A stretch of 64,000 nt of DNA from Monodelphis domestica. Taxonomy: Eukaryota; Chordata; Mammalia; Didelphimorphia; Didelphidae. The translations under genes and the position numbers were made by a program. Of the stretch, positions 9,870-19,400 are shown one piece after another. The stretch covers positions 61,531,264 to 61,595,263 of the forward strand of contig NC_077227.1 in the NCBI RefSeq assembly GCF_027887165.1. The letters run 5' to 3'. The notes under the pieces were generated by a model that was not told where the DNA came from, ran no database searches, and saw only the letters and a program-made list of their open reading frames with translations. How positions within the stretch are numbered: the first letter of the stretch is position 1; each line of letters begins with the position of its first letter.

Positions 9870-10456
9870 AAGGGGAGGACCCACCTGAATATTGTGTGAT
9901 GGATGAATTCTCTTTGTGCATCTCCCTGATGCCCCATTCCAGCTCACTCTTTCTTTGGGTGGCTCAGACTGTGCCTAGGGGCAAGACCATCCTTGATACA
10001 CATTTTGCAGAATCTCTTTCCTCCACCCAGAGAAATTGTTGTCTTTTCTAAATTTCTATTTTCACCTACTAGTTGGCAATATGCTTACACCTCTTCTCTT
10101 TTTTAGCCCCTGTGTGGACGACCATTATCCTTCTTTCCTCACCATGATTCTTTGCTTGTCTTAAAACCCAGTCCATATTTACCTAGGTGGCAGTTGATGA
10201 CCCTTTTTTAGACCAATGAGAATTTAGGGTTAGGGTTCTTGGGTAACATAGCACATTGGTACCAGGAAGGCTCTGGGAATGTCAAAGGACTGGCTCCCAC
10301 TTTTACTATGCCTCTATCTATTAGTTCCATGGACTAGAGAAATACAAATCCCCAAATTAATTTGTCTGAGTGTCCTATTGACTTTGAAAGGAGTTGAGCA
10401 ATCACTGCTCAGGTCCACTGGCTTTTCTGATTTCCCTCCCAGAGTTAGGTATTCTG
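9870..10456. other. non-coding stretch, nothing recognised
   Basis: No supported gene. Two TTAGGG-like units near 10225 are the only pattern noted. Confidence 0.5.
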
Positions 10457-10640
10457 TTTTTTAACTCTTACTTTCTAGAATCAATGTTGTATATTGGTTC
10501 CAAGGAAGAACAGCAAGGGCCAGACAATTGGAGTTAAGTGATTTGCCCAGGGTCACCTAGCTAGGAAGTGTCTGAGACCAGATTTGAATGCCAGACTTCC
10601 CATCTCCAGGCTTAGCTATCTAACTATTAGCTGCCCCAGT
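10457..10640 (-). repeat. SINE type A
   Basis: The + strand reads TTTTTTAACTCTTACTTTCTAG, TTGGTTCCAAGGAAGAACAGC, GATTTGCCCAGGGTCACCTAG and ends TATTAGCTGCCCCA. It is the last type A SINE before an 11.7 kb stretch without any. Confidence 0.9.
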
Positions 10641-10917
10641 GTTAGATATTCTTAATTCATAGGCAAGTCTGGGTACTTAATTTGCAAGTGGAGTGGCTAG
10701 CTGATGATGTGGAATTGGGTAAAAGATTGAATATTAGAAAGAATAGAAAGTTGTCAGGGAAGGCTTCTTGGAAGAGGTGAGCTACAAACTTCTTGTCTAG
10801 CCTCAACTACTGTTACTTATTCCATTAAGTCTAACTTCCCTCCTCCTTGGAACACAGCCAGACCAAATATACCCTCATAACGACAACAAAAAAGCTTTGG
10901 CCATCTATATAGGGAAT

Positions 10918-10975
10918 CACTCAATCAACAAATATTTATCAAGCGCCTACTACATGTCAGATATCATGGGAACTG
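10918..10975 (+). mobile_element. L2-like LINE fragment
   Basis: ATCAACAAATATTTATCAAGCGCC, TACTACATGTCAGATATC match the start of the L2-like block. Confidence 0.45.
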
Positions 10976-11039
10976 TTGCCTTTCTTGCTTTCATTTCTAT
11001 AGTCTACCTGGAAATGTGTTCACATATCTCTTTTCTCTT

Positions 11040-11330
11040 TTCTTTTTGACAGGGGTCATGTGGACCCCATGACTTCCTTCCTCCTAAGCAGTTGCTGCCT
11101 GGGCTCCCCTGGGAGCCCCCCTTTCTGCACAGCTGCCTCTTTCCCTGAGATGGAAGCTCCTGAGAAAGGAGAAATTAATTGCAAATAAATCTGCTATTAA
11201 GGTATGATGCTAATGACACGGAATGCAGGCTCTGGCAATGAAAGGACTGCCCAGACCCATGTCAGCATCAGTTACTTGAAAGGCTGGGCTTATTCAACCC
11301 ACGTTTTCATAATGGGCACTGAAGGCAGGC
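11040..11330. promoter_or_regulatory. possible conserved non-coding element
   Basis: Repeat-free with homeodomain-type cores close together: GAAATTAATTGCAAATAAAT and TGATGCTAATGACAC. No frame of note. Conservation cannot be tested here. The 460 bases after it hold nothing I recognise. Confidence 0.3.
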
Positions 11331-11789
11331 TCTGGAGTGGGGTGATTTATGGTGCTGCATTGACTGAACAGAATCTATCTTCTACCTCTGTGGCTGGGGA
11401 AAATGAAAGAAGTTTCCAGAAGCCCATCTCTTGCAGAGCACAGATGCCTCTGAGCATGAACACAACCAAGAGATTTAGGGGTAGGGAAACAGGGTCATCC
11501 AGAGGCTATTCCAAAAGTGGGAAGGGTAAGGTCTGGGTGGGGATGTGTGTGAAGAGGTGTGACTTGACTGGCATCAATGGGAGACTGGGGTGGATCTAAG
11601 GAACAGAGTTGTGTCACAGATTGCCTGCACGATTGCCTAGACATAGCTCTTGTAGAAAACACAACTAGATGCCTCAAGCAAACTGGCCAAGGATTGTGGG
11701 GAGGACAAGAAAGGCAATGGATGGACATCTCAGTCATGCTGAATATTAGTGTATGAGTTAGGGTTCCTGTTTATAGTGGGATTCAGCTT

Positions 11790-11990
11790 TAAGCAAATCA
11801 CTTGCAAGGGTGGGGTGGCATGCAACACAGGCAGGTCATTGAACCCTTTGGAGACTTAGTTTCCTCAATTGAAAAATAAGGCTGATACTTGTACTATTTA
11901 TAACACCCAGGGTCTTTGTGAGGATCCAATTCAAGATGAGAAAGTGTAAGTGAAGCACTCCATTAACTGTAAAGACTCTTAAAGAAACAC
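11790..11990 (+). repeat. CORE-SINE fragment (right half)
   Basis: GGTCATTGAACCCTTTGG, TTAGTTTCCTCAATTG and GTCTTTGTGAGGATCCAATTC fit a worn MIR-type right half. Confidence 0.55.
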
Positions 11991-12009
11991 CCCTTTTCAC
12001 ACCTTAGAT

Positions 12010-12255
12010 GAGGGGCAATGATAATAGCTAACATTTATGTATCTCTTACAATGTACCAAGCACTGTGTGAAGTGGTTAAAAATTAGGACCTCATATTCTC
12101 ACAACAAATCTGGGAGGTAGATGTTATTCTATCCCCATTTTACTGGAGAGGAAATTGAGATAAACAGGTTAAGTGACTTACCAGGGTCACACTGCAAGTA
12201 AATGTCTGAGACTAGATTTAATCTTGGGTCTTTCTAACTACATCACTCTTTCCAC
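12010..12255 (-). repeat. CORE-SINE (MON1/MIR type)
   Basis: TAATAGCTAACATTTATG, ACCAAGCACTGTGTGAAG, ATCCCCATTTTACTGGAG and GTGACTTACCAGGGTCACAC give the reversed element nearly full length. Confidence 0.8.
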
Positions 12256-12289
12256 GTTGCTATCTGGAGAGATAATCAACATAGTTAAA

Positions 12290-12450
12290 AAAAAAACAAC
12301 AACTTCAGAAGTTATTAGTTCAAATGTCCTTATTGTATGGATGAAGAAAGTAATTAAGTGACTTTCCCAGGATCAGACTAAAAACTGTCAAAGGTGGGAT
12401 TTGAATCTGGATCCTGTAAGTCCAGAGTCCCTATATTATGTTATCTCAAG
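12290..12450 (-). repeat. CORE-SINE (MIR type)
   Basis: CAAATGTCCTTATTGTATGG, GTGACTTTCCCAGGATCAGAC and GATTTGAATCTGGATCC are a degraded reversed MIR-like SINE. Confidence 0.6.
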
Positions 12451-12719
12451 TTGAGACAGTCTGGGACTTGGTGAAATTCAGGGATGAGATTAATTTAGGG
12501 CTGAAAAAAAGAAAGAATAGACAGGACCTAAATATACTAGATTTGAAATTACCTGTCATGGAATGTCATTTGTGGTAAGGTGAGCAGAATGTTATCACTT
12601 TTTTGCAAAAGAGGTCTTCCTAGAAAGCTATATGTAAACAAGTTCTGTAGGGAGAACTGTTTGGGGTTTTTTTTTTAATAAGAAAATTCCAGAAATATTG
12701 TGACTTTATTTCTGATTAA

Positions 12720-13030
12720 TATGCTATGGGTAATGACTTATTTCACTTTCTCCCCTCCATCTAAAGGCAGGGAGAAGCAGGAATATTCTTAAAAGTAAAG
12801 TACTTTTAAAAACCAAAAGTGCTATGTTAATGTGAACTATTATTATTAGAGCAGGCTTTCTTTCCGGAGGAAACCTTCGTGGGGACATTCAATAGATATT
12901 CAGTAATGTTAGTGAGGAAGAACAGAGGTGCCTTAATTAAAATGACTTCTGAATAGCAGAGGGACCCCATCCCCTTCGGGTCCCCACATGGAGGAGTCAC
13001 CTTCAACTTCATAAAAACTCAGAGATTAGC
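12720..13030. promoter_or_regulatory. possible conserved non-coding element
   Basis: Repeat-free, mixed AT-rich and GC-rich sequence with TTAATTAAAATG and GGGACCCCATCCCCTTCGGG, the latter a small inverted repeat. No gene-like frame. Confidence 0.25.
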
Positions 13031-13170
13031 AGCTTTCTCTAGATGAGAATCCCCAGACTGCTTCAGGATGGTGAATGGAATGACTTGATAGCAAGAGGAA
13101 GAGTGCTTCTTTCTTCCCTTCTCCCTCTTGCCTTAATTTCCCTACCTGAAAAAGACACTCATCTCATGGT

Positions 13171-13188
13171 GATGTATATATATATATG

Positions 13189-13231
<43 letters not shown>
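13171..13231. repeat. TA dinucleotide microsatellite
   Basis: TA units with one GTAAA interruption near 13188-13192. Confidence 0.98.
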
Positions 13232-13233
<2 letters not shown>

Positions 13234-13259
13234 CATAGTAATGCCTTATATTTTCCAGA

Positions 13260-13490
13260 GATAATGATTTTCACAATAGTTTCAACCACATTAGCTTTCA
13301 ACAGTTTCGTTTTGTAGGGAGGACAGATATTATTTCTATTCGGCAGGTGAAAAAAAAAATAAAAGCAGGTTAAGAGAGTTCAATAGCTCACCCAGGGTCC
13401 CATCATGGTTCAATGGCTGAGCTGGGACTGGAACCCAGACCTGACGCCTGGTCTCACTCTTTTCATTGAACCACACCGCCTCCCGATGTT
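13260..13490 (-). repeat. CORE-SINE (MIR type)
   Basis: CAGATATTATTTCTATTCGG, AGCTCACCCAGGGTCCC, GGGACTGGAACCCAGAC and CATTGAACCACACCGCC form a reversed MIR-type element. Confidence 0.65.
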
Positions 13491-14907
13491 GGCCAGCCTC
13501 AACAGCAATCGTTGGACAGCGTCCATATGTTCAGGAATTCAGCATTTTAATGTGTCCACGGTAGGTTACGGTTGCGTTAAGGTTTAATTTAGAGATCAGA
13601 ACACATCTGTTCTTAGTATCATTTTAGTTCCTAAGCCACTAGCTTGGATCATTGTCCAGGTCAACATTGGCCATTTTGATTCGGGCCAGAACAGAGAGAG
13701 TTCATCTGGGTGTTCATTTCAGAGTCTCTGTGTACGTGCGCCCACACATACTTGTCCTCTTCTACAAGTGTACTTGTGTCCTGCTTTCAATCTATATTCA
13801 GGGTCGAGGAGACCTCACTCAAGTAGGTACCGTCAAGCTAGTCACTGGGCAGTGAGTTTTCTGGGGTTTTCACCACCCACCCAAATATACACCTTTCCTC
13901 GGCCGCCTGCTCTCTGGAGAGATTCAGCACCGGTGTGTGTCCTTTCCCTCCCTGGGTGCATTTCTGGGTTCTGTGGGTCTCTCCACAGTGCCCGTATCTT
14001 GCCCCTGGCAGTGTCATTGTTCCCCAACATCCCCCCGCCCCTTTCTCCGGTTCCTCCTTAGCCCCTGTGCCCCTCCCCGCTTCTGGTGCCCAGGTCAGTA
14101 CATCTAGGGTCTCCGCCTCCCTCCTTGACCAGCCCAGGGCTCCGCTGGGCTCCCCAGGGCTGAGCTCCCGCTCGCTCTCTACCCAACTGGTCTTTGTTTT
14201 TCTGAGCTCCCCTCCTCTCTTCGCCTTCTGACACAGCGGCGGTGGCGGCCGCCTGCAAAACCCGGAATGAGGATTCGTCCTGTCACACCTGGACCGGACT
14301 GTCCCCAGCCCTCGCCCTTAAGAGCCTCCTCTTCGCTGCCCCGCATTCTCCCCTCTCCTCCCCGCCCCCCCCCCACCCGAGCTAAGGTGCTCGGGGGATT
14401 AGAAACAGTCAGTTGTGGTTGGGGAAGGGTCTTGGCTGTAAATACGTCAGGAAAGGATAATGTTAAGAAGGGAGAGAAATTGGGAGGTGTGTAGGGGAAG
14501 TATGTGGCGTGTACGTGTGTGTACCACGGGTGGGGACTAGCTAGGGAAAGTTTTGTGGGGGCGGGGGCCCCCGCTGTTGTGAGGAATACAGGTGTGTGTA
14601 TGTGTGTGTTTGGAATGTGCATTTAGGTGATTCACTGTTCAGCACCTCTCTGCTGTTGGGGCGAGGAGTAAAGAACAAGGAGAGAAGGGGTACGTCGTAG
14701 AGACCCACACCCCCCAACACTACAGCCAGTGACTTCGGAGTCGTGGAATCCGAGATCAGTAGGTTTGGGGTCCAAGTCACCCGCTAATCTGAGACCGCCC
14801 CCATCCCAGGAGTCCCCGCCCCACCCCCGAACCTTCCCCCCACCCACACATACACCTCGCCGGCTCTGGGGGAGGGCAATTGCTGTCTCTGGGGCCCTCT
14901 TAATTGT

Positions 14908-15000
14908 CCAATCGCGGGAGCGGAGTTGGAAGCGAAATGAATATATTAGTCTTATTAACCACTCATAAAATAGAGATTATTATCCCTGGGAGGGGCGGAG
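14908..15000 (+). promoter_or_regulatory. CCAAT box and GC box upstream of putative promoter
   Basis: CCAAT at 14908-14912 within TTAATTGTCCAATCGCGG, and GGGGCGGAG at 14992-15000. Both are strong core motifs. About 1.7 kb upstream of the presumed exon end, so they may serve another start site. Confidence 0.4.
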
Positions 15001-15938
15001 CCGAGCTGAGCGTAGTGGGGTGTCCCTGCCCCGTGTGTGTGTGGGTGTGTTTGGGGTTCTATCGACCCAGTCCTCAGGAGGACAAGTTCTTAATTTAACA
15101 TCTCTCTTAGGCTCTCCCCTCATTGTACTCCCTGTAAACATGGAGGGGAGAAAGGCCAAAGGAGACCAATTCTGGGGTCACACTTGAACTCTTCCCGGGT
15201 CCTCTCCACCGCCCACTTAATTTTAAACCTTTTCCGATTTTAGGGACCGATCCACTACCCTGCGGGGGCATTTCTTCCTGTCCCCTTTTCTGCTTCTCCG
15301 GTTCAACCCAAAAGGAATGGGGTAGGAAGAAATAACCAAAGGTAGTAAATGGGGAGGGGGAAGAATTCCCCCAACAGTTGTCTGAAAAAAGCCGCACCAT
15401 CTCGGTGCCTAGCTCCATGGTAGACACCAATCCTGCCTCCCCGTCCCCCCATCTTCCACCCCCCGCCCCATTCCACCCCCATGTTCCATGCTCCAGCTCT
15501 CGGATCCTGCCCTCTTTGTCCACTCGGAGCCTGGGGACCAGAGGGGGCAAATGGGGGGCAAGTGGAAAAGGTGGGACAGCTAGGAGAAGCAAGCTTCTGA
15601 CACCCCCTTTCATTCCCTTGCAATAACAATTCAAAAGGTCGGAAATTCTCATTCTCAGTTTTCATCCTAGAGGATTTTGGTTATGTATACAGTAATCTAT
15701 ATAGATATGTCTACACACAGAGCCCCCGAAGGGGCGGAGAACCGCTAGTACTCTGGGTGCTGCGTATTTGTATGGGGGGGGGCGGTGGAGAGAGGAGGGT
15801 GTTGTGTGTGTCTTCCGCTTTTTTTTTAAGTCTTTCTCTATTTATCTCCCACTCTAATTTGCACGATTTTTCTCTTCCTCTCCCCCTAAACTTGCAGAGT
15901 AAAAGGAAAGCAGGTCCGGGTGACTGTGGGGGGAAGAG

Positions 15939-15940
<2 letters not shown>

Positions 15941-16010
<70 letters not shown>
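15941..16010 (+). repeat. GT dinucleotide microsatellite upstream of putative exon 1
   Basis: 35 perfect GT units on the + strand, some 190 bases upstream of the CCAAT box at 16201. The longest of five GT tracts in this block. Confidence 0.99.
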
Positions 16011-16018
<8 letters not shown>

Positions 16019-16089
16019 GAGTGTTTTCCTCGGAGGGGGGGGTAGAAAAAGAAAAAGAGGGAGGGAAAAGGAAAAGTGGCATCCCTGGC

Positions 16090-16380
16090 TGAGAGGAGGA
16101 GGAGGAAGAGGAGGCGGATACGCGCTCCCTTTCAGATAGAAATCTAGGACAGCTTTTGCCGGCAGCCGGCAGTGAGCGGGGCCCTTTGGAAATAGAATAG
16201 CCAATGTAATTTGACACTTCAACTTGCTCTGCTTCAGGCTAGTTGATTCACTTACTCACCCACTAACGCCGAGTTCCTTTTCACTGTCTGTGGACATTAA
16301 AAAAAGGGGGGGGGGGGAGCGAGAGCGAGAGAGCAAAGGAGAGAGAGCGAGCGAGCAGAGAAATAAAGCTCGGATCCAGT
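16090..16380 (+). promoter_or_regulatory. putative core promoter region
   Basis: Contains a CCAAT box at 16201-16205 (AATAGCCAATGTAATTTG), a G-run (16306-16318), GAGA-rich sequence (16319-16360) and an AT-rich AAATAAAG motif at about 16361. These precede the segment that ends in a splice donor. The transcription start is not resolved; several starts are usual for CpG-rich promoters. Confidence 0.45.
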
Positions 16381-16389
16381 CGTAATTCT

Positions 16390-16689
16390 GATTTCTCTCC
16401 CCCCTTTTTTTTTCTCCCGCTCTCCCTCCCCCTCTCCACCACCAACCGCCCTCCCCCTCCCCAAAATCCATTGGGGGAGAAAAGGAAAGGAGAAAAAGAG
16501 AGCGAGAGAGAGCGAGAGAAAAGGATTCTGCCCGTGTGTCCTTCCTCCTTTCCTGATTTCTCTTGCTGCTGCCGCTGCCACCGCTGCTGGTGCTGCCACT
16601 GCCGCTGCCGCGCCGCCGCCGCCGCTGCTGCTGCCGCTGCCCGCCGCTGCTGCTGCTGTGTGCGGCCCCGGCTCCTCGCTAAGCGGTGG
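16390..16689 (+). other. putative non-coding first exon (5' UTR)
   Basis: I infer an exon ending at 16689 because the next bases are GTAAGT, an optimal splice donor, in the middle of the CpG-rich block. The segment is CT-rich, then purine-rich (GAGAGCGAGAGA type), then CTG/CCG triplets. No ATG opens a convincing frame before the donor, so a 5' untranslated exon fits best. The start is set only roughly. No downstream exon was recognised in the remaining 47 kb. The gene could not be named from the sequence. An alternative is that the donor is a chance match and the exon lies elsewhere in the block. Confidence 0.45.
16563..16660 (+). repeat. CTG/CCG triplet-rich tract in putative 5' UTR
   Basis: Imperfect run of GCTGCTGCCGCTGCC-type triplets, including CGCCGCCGCCGCCGCTGCTG. 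Ends about 30 bases before the splice donor. Read in one frame it gives poly-Ala, in another poly-Cys, but neither has a plausible start. Confidence 0.95.
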
Positions 16690-16695
16690 GTAAGT
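16690..16695 (+). other. splice donor (5' splice site)
   Basis: GTGG followed by GTAAGT. The six intron bases match the vertebrate consensus exactly. Confidence 0.55.
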
Positions 16696-16711
16696 TTGTC
16701 GCCCTTCTCAT

Positions 16712-16755
16712 GGGGCTGGGGCCGGGGCTGGGGCTAGGGCTGGGGCTGGGGCTGG
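16712..16755 (+). repeat. GGGGCT/GGGGCC hexanucleotide array just inside putative intron 1
   Basis: Seven G-runs (six of four, one of three) spaced by CT or CC, starting 22 bases after the splice donor. On the + strand it meets the usual pattern for a G-quadruplex. As protein it would be a Gly-Leu repeat, which I reject as coding. Confidence 0.95.
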
Positions 16756-16982
16756 AGCCGGAGTCCGAGCCGGAGGGAGGGGAGCCGGGGGCGGACACAA
16801 TGGATTCGGGCCCCCCGGAGCCCGGCCCGGGTTCCCCGACTAGAAGCAGCGCGGAATCTTGGATTAGGTTGACTCGTGCTATAGTCCCCGTAATTGTGAT
16901 TGTTTTCGTGGGATCGTACGTTTGCTTTTTCTTCTCTTTTGCAAAGACTTACGGCTGGAAACGTGTGGAGATTGAGGGTTGG

Positions 16983-16983
<1 letters not shown>

Positions 16984-17024
<41 letters not shown>
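16984..17024 (+). repeat. TG dinucleotide microsatellite
   Basis: About 20 perfect TG units in the putative first intron. Confidence 0.99.
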
Positions 17025-17027
<3 letters not shown>

Positions 17028-17162
17028 TACTCCCTTGCTTAAAGGACTGGGGATAGAGGTGGGTAGGTGGGTCAGTTAGTACCGGAGGCTAGAAAGAGCC
17101 AGCCTTCGCAATCTGGCTCCCGGGAGCGGGGAATTGAAGGGCTCTGGGGTTCCTGGTTACGA

Positions 17163-17192
17163 TGTGTGTGTGTGTGTGTGTGTGTATGTGTA
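17163..17192 (+). repeat. TG dinucleotide microsatellite
   Basis: Eleven TG units, then TATGTGTACG. Confidence 0.97.
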
Positions 17193-17335
17193 CGTAAAGA
17201 AACCATGCCTTTCTCTCAGCATGGCTATCCGCTCTCCCTATTTGTGGTGTGGAGGGGCCAAGGGAGCGCAGGCATTACTCCGAGGGTGGAGAATGTGAGG
17301 GATATCGCCTTAAGCCTTCTTTCCGGTGGGCGTTA

Positions 17336-17337
<2 letters not shown>

Positions 17338-17377
<40 letters not shown>
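17338..17377 (+). repeat. GT dinucleotide microsatellite
   Basis: About 19 perfect GT units. Confidence 0.99.
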
Positions 17378-17379
<2 letters not shown>

Positions 17380-17462
17380 TGAGGGTGTTAATTGTTGTTA
17401 CTTAGTGTGTTTGTGGTTTGTGGAAGGGTCAGGCAGGAAGACACAATATTGCAATGCTGAAG

Positions 17463-17492
17463 GTGTGTGTGTGTGCATGTGTGCGTGTGCGT

Positions 17493-17543
<51 letters not shown>
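17463..17543 (+). repeat. GT/GC alternating purine-pyrimidine tract
   Basis: GTGTGT, then a CATGTGTGCGTGTGCGTG section, then about 18 GT units ending in GCGCGC. Almost every base alternates purine and pyrimidine over 80 bases, the type of tract that favours Z-DNA. Confidence 0.97.
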
Positions 17544-17544
<1 letters not shown>

Positions 17545-18116
17545 CGTGGCCGGTAGCTGGGAACTCCTTAAAAACAAAAGGAGGTTTAAACCTCGACCGG
17601 GGGACGCCGCCGTCTGCCTCCCGGGCTGCCCCAGCCGGGAGAGAAGGCTTGCTGCCTCGGAAGGAGCATTTTATGTGTGTATATATGTCCAGAAGCTAAA
17701 GTGATTTGTCGCCCCCAGTTCCTTTCTCTGTGTCTTTCGCTATCCCTGGGGGAGTGGAGGGTGGGTGGCAGAGATTGGAGGGACTGGGCACCGGGTGGGG
17801 GGACTCTGAGGCAGGGTTGGGATGGGGGGGCGGTCTTTGAGAAGGTTGTTTTCTCGTTCCTTGGGTTTGGTGCCGGAGGGAGAACACTTGAAAGTGGGGT
17901 TTCTCTTTCTCCTTTGCCTCCGCCCCCCCTTCCCAGCTGGAGAAAGAAGCAGGCTAAGCCAGCATGCTCTCCCCCTCTCCGGTGTACATCTGTCCAGGAA
18001 GCCAGGGGAGGGGGAAAGAGGGGGAGGCTATGATGGAGGGAAAATAAAACCACTTAGAAACAGCGACTGAAGCGGGATCAAGGAGTGTGTATGTGTAGGG
18101 AAGGGGTGTGCAGTGG

Positions 18117-18147
18117 TGGCGGGGGCGGGGGCGGAGGGGGGGGGCGG
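18117..18147 (+). repeat. G-run cluster (possible G-quadruplex)
   Basis: GGCGGGGGCGGGGGCGGAGG followed by a run of eight G. Four or more G-runs with one- or two-base spacers. Confidence 0.85.
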
Positions 18148-18837
18148 TAGATGGTGAAAAGAACCGAGATGGTCTTTCCTGGCATTGTGAAGAAGGGGTT
18201 GGGGTGGTTGGGGGGACGGAAAAGGAGGGGATCATTTTCACCCGAGGCTGAGCTGCAGCAACTTAAAGGGGCAAGAGCCTCAGACCCCGGGTTTAAAAGA
18301 CACTCCAAGAATGTAAACAACTGGAGAAAGGAGTGCGTGCATGGGGCCCAGTGAGCTCCTCTTCGCCCCCCGCCCGCCCCCCCCCCCTTCCCGAGACAGA
18401 TACCTAGAGCTAGTGAGCTTGGGGGGCTGGCAAGTTAGAGTTGTGCATCGCGCGCTGGGAGCGGCAAACTTTCCCCTTGCGCCCCGCACTTCACCTCCCC
18501 CCAACCGGAGCGCTTCCCAAGTAGATAGCGAGAACCCCTCTGGGAGGGCACGCCTTGGAGGCGGAGGGTGTCCCTAAGATCAAGCGGCCTTAGCCCGAGG
18601 GGTGACCGCAGACTTCGGTCCAGCTGAGCCCTGAGAAGGAATTGAGGGCGGGGAGTTGGAGGGGAGAGCTTGGGCAGGGTTCAGGACTCCCTCCTCTGGG
18701 TCCGGCACCAACTTCTGATAGTGTCCCATTGGGTACGGGAGTGCCCTCCAAGCAATGAAAGGCCAGCGTTTGGATGGCTTGGAGGGACCAGAGTGTGGAT
18801 TTTTCTGAAACAGGTCTGGGTGTAGGTAATCCCTTCC

Positions 18838-18923
18838 CTCCTTCTCTCCCTCTTTCCCTCACTCTCTCCTCCTCCTCTTCTTCCTCCTCCTCCTCTTCTC
18901 CCTCCTCCTCCTCCTCCTCTTCT

Positions 18924-18954
<31 letters not shown>

Positions 18955-18957
18955 CCT
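18838..18957 (+). repeat. TCC-rich pyrimidine tract ending in a C-run
   Basis: CTCCTCCTCTTCTTCC-type triplets for about 100 bases, ending in 14 C. The + strand frame gives poly-Ser, which is not a gene. Confidence 0.97.
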
Positions 18958-19199
18958 CCGATTTCTCTCCTTTCCTCTGACTGCTTTCTTAATGTACTGA
19001 TGAGAGGGAGGAAGATTTAAGTTGGCAACCTAAACAAATGTTGTCTCAAAGGTTCCTTGAGAGAGACTTGGGAAGGGGGGGAGGGGACGGGGGATGACAC
19101 TGGGCTGGAATGAATGGGGGGGGGGAGTTTGAGGGGTGCTTCTTTCTTTTTCCGATAAGAAAGCCACTTTAGAGACCACCGATTCCCCCCCCCCCCCAA
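18958..19199. other. G-run-containing non-coding stretch
   Basis: Two poly-G/C runs (about 19117-19126 and 19186-19197). No gene recognised. Confidence 0.5.
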
Positions 19200-19400
19200 C
19201 AGTGCATCAGAAGGACTGGTGCCTTATAAAATTTAAAAGGGCAGCAGCCCATTAAGGCTATGGCCTGGCGCCTGGCTCCAGGAGCTTCGTTGGAGCTGCC
19301 TGCCTTTCAGTGCCAAGGGCTTTTTAAGGGATTTTCTTGAGCAACAGTTTCTTTCCTGGCTGCAATATGGGAATCTGGCCTTGTAAACTGCAGGGTTAAA
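19200..19400. promoter_or_regulatory. possible conserved non-coding element
   Basis: Repeat-free, with ATAAAATTTAAAAGGG and balanced composition just beside the CpG-rich block. Conservation untested. The next kilobase (19400-20400) is ordinary non-coding sequence with small T-runs. Confidence 0.3.

Larger units (their letters stand above)
13860..18620. promoter_or_regulatory. CpG-rich, GC-rich block (putative CpG island cluster)
   Basis: CG dinucleotides are frequent here and rare in the rest of the window. Densest parts are about 14040-14300, 16090-16900, 17540-18130 and 18360-18620. The block has GC boxes, two CCAAT boxes, a probable first exon with a splice donor, several GT tracts and G-runs, and almost no recognised transposon. 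This combination is what is expected around the promoter of a vertebrate regulatory gene. Limits are by eye. A CpG observed/expected scan would fix them. Confidence 0.75.

Noticed and set aside
14058..14258. Minus-strand frame starting MQAAATAAVSEGEE as a possible divergent gene
   Set aside because: Only a short Ala-rich frame in GC-rich sequence; no splice donor or core promoter could be tied to it.
15107..15652. 181-codon minus-strand frame in the CpG-rich block
   Set aside because: GC-rich DNA has few stop codons. The product has biased composition and no recognisable domain, and the opposite strand is also open.
16471..16737. + strand frame with poly-Ala and poly-Cys runs
   Set aside because: It has no ATG at its start, only TTG, and consists of purine-rich and triplet-repeat sequence.
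16686..17042. 118-codon + strand frame with Gly-Leu repeats and a hydrophobic segment
   Set aside because: It starts across the splice donor, reads through the GGGGCT array and ends in a GT microsatellite. The hydrophobic segment in the middle is not a domain I recognise.
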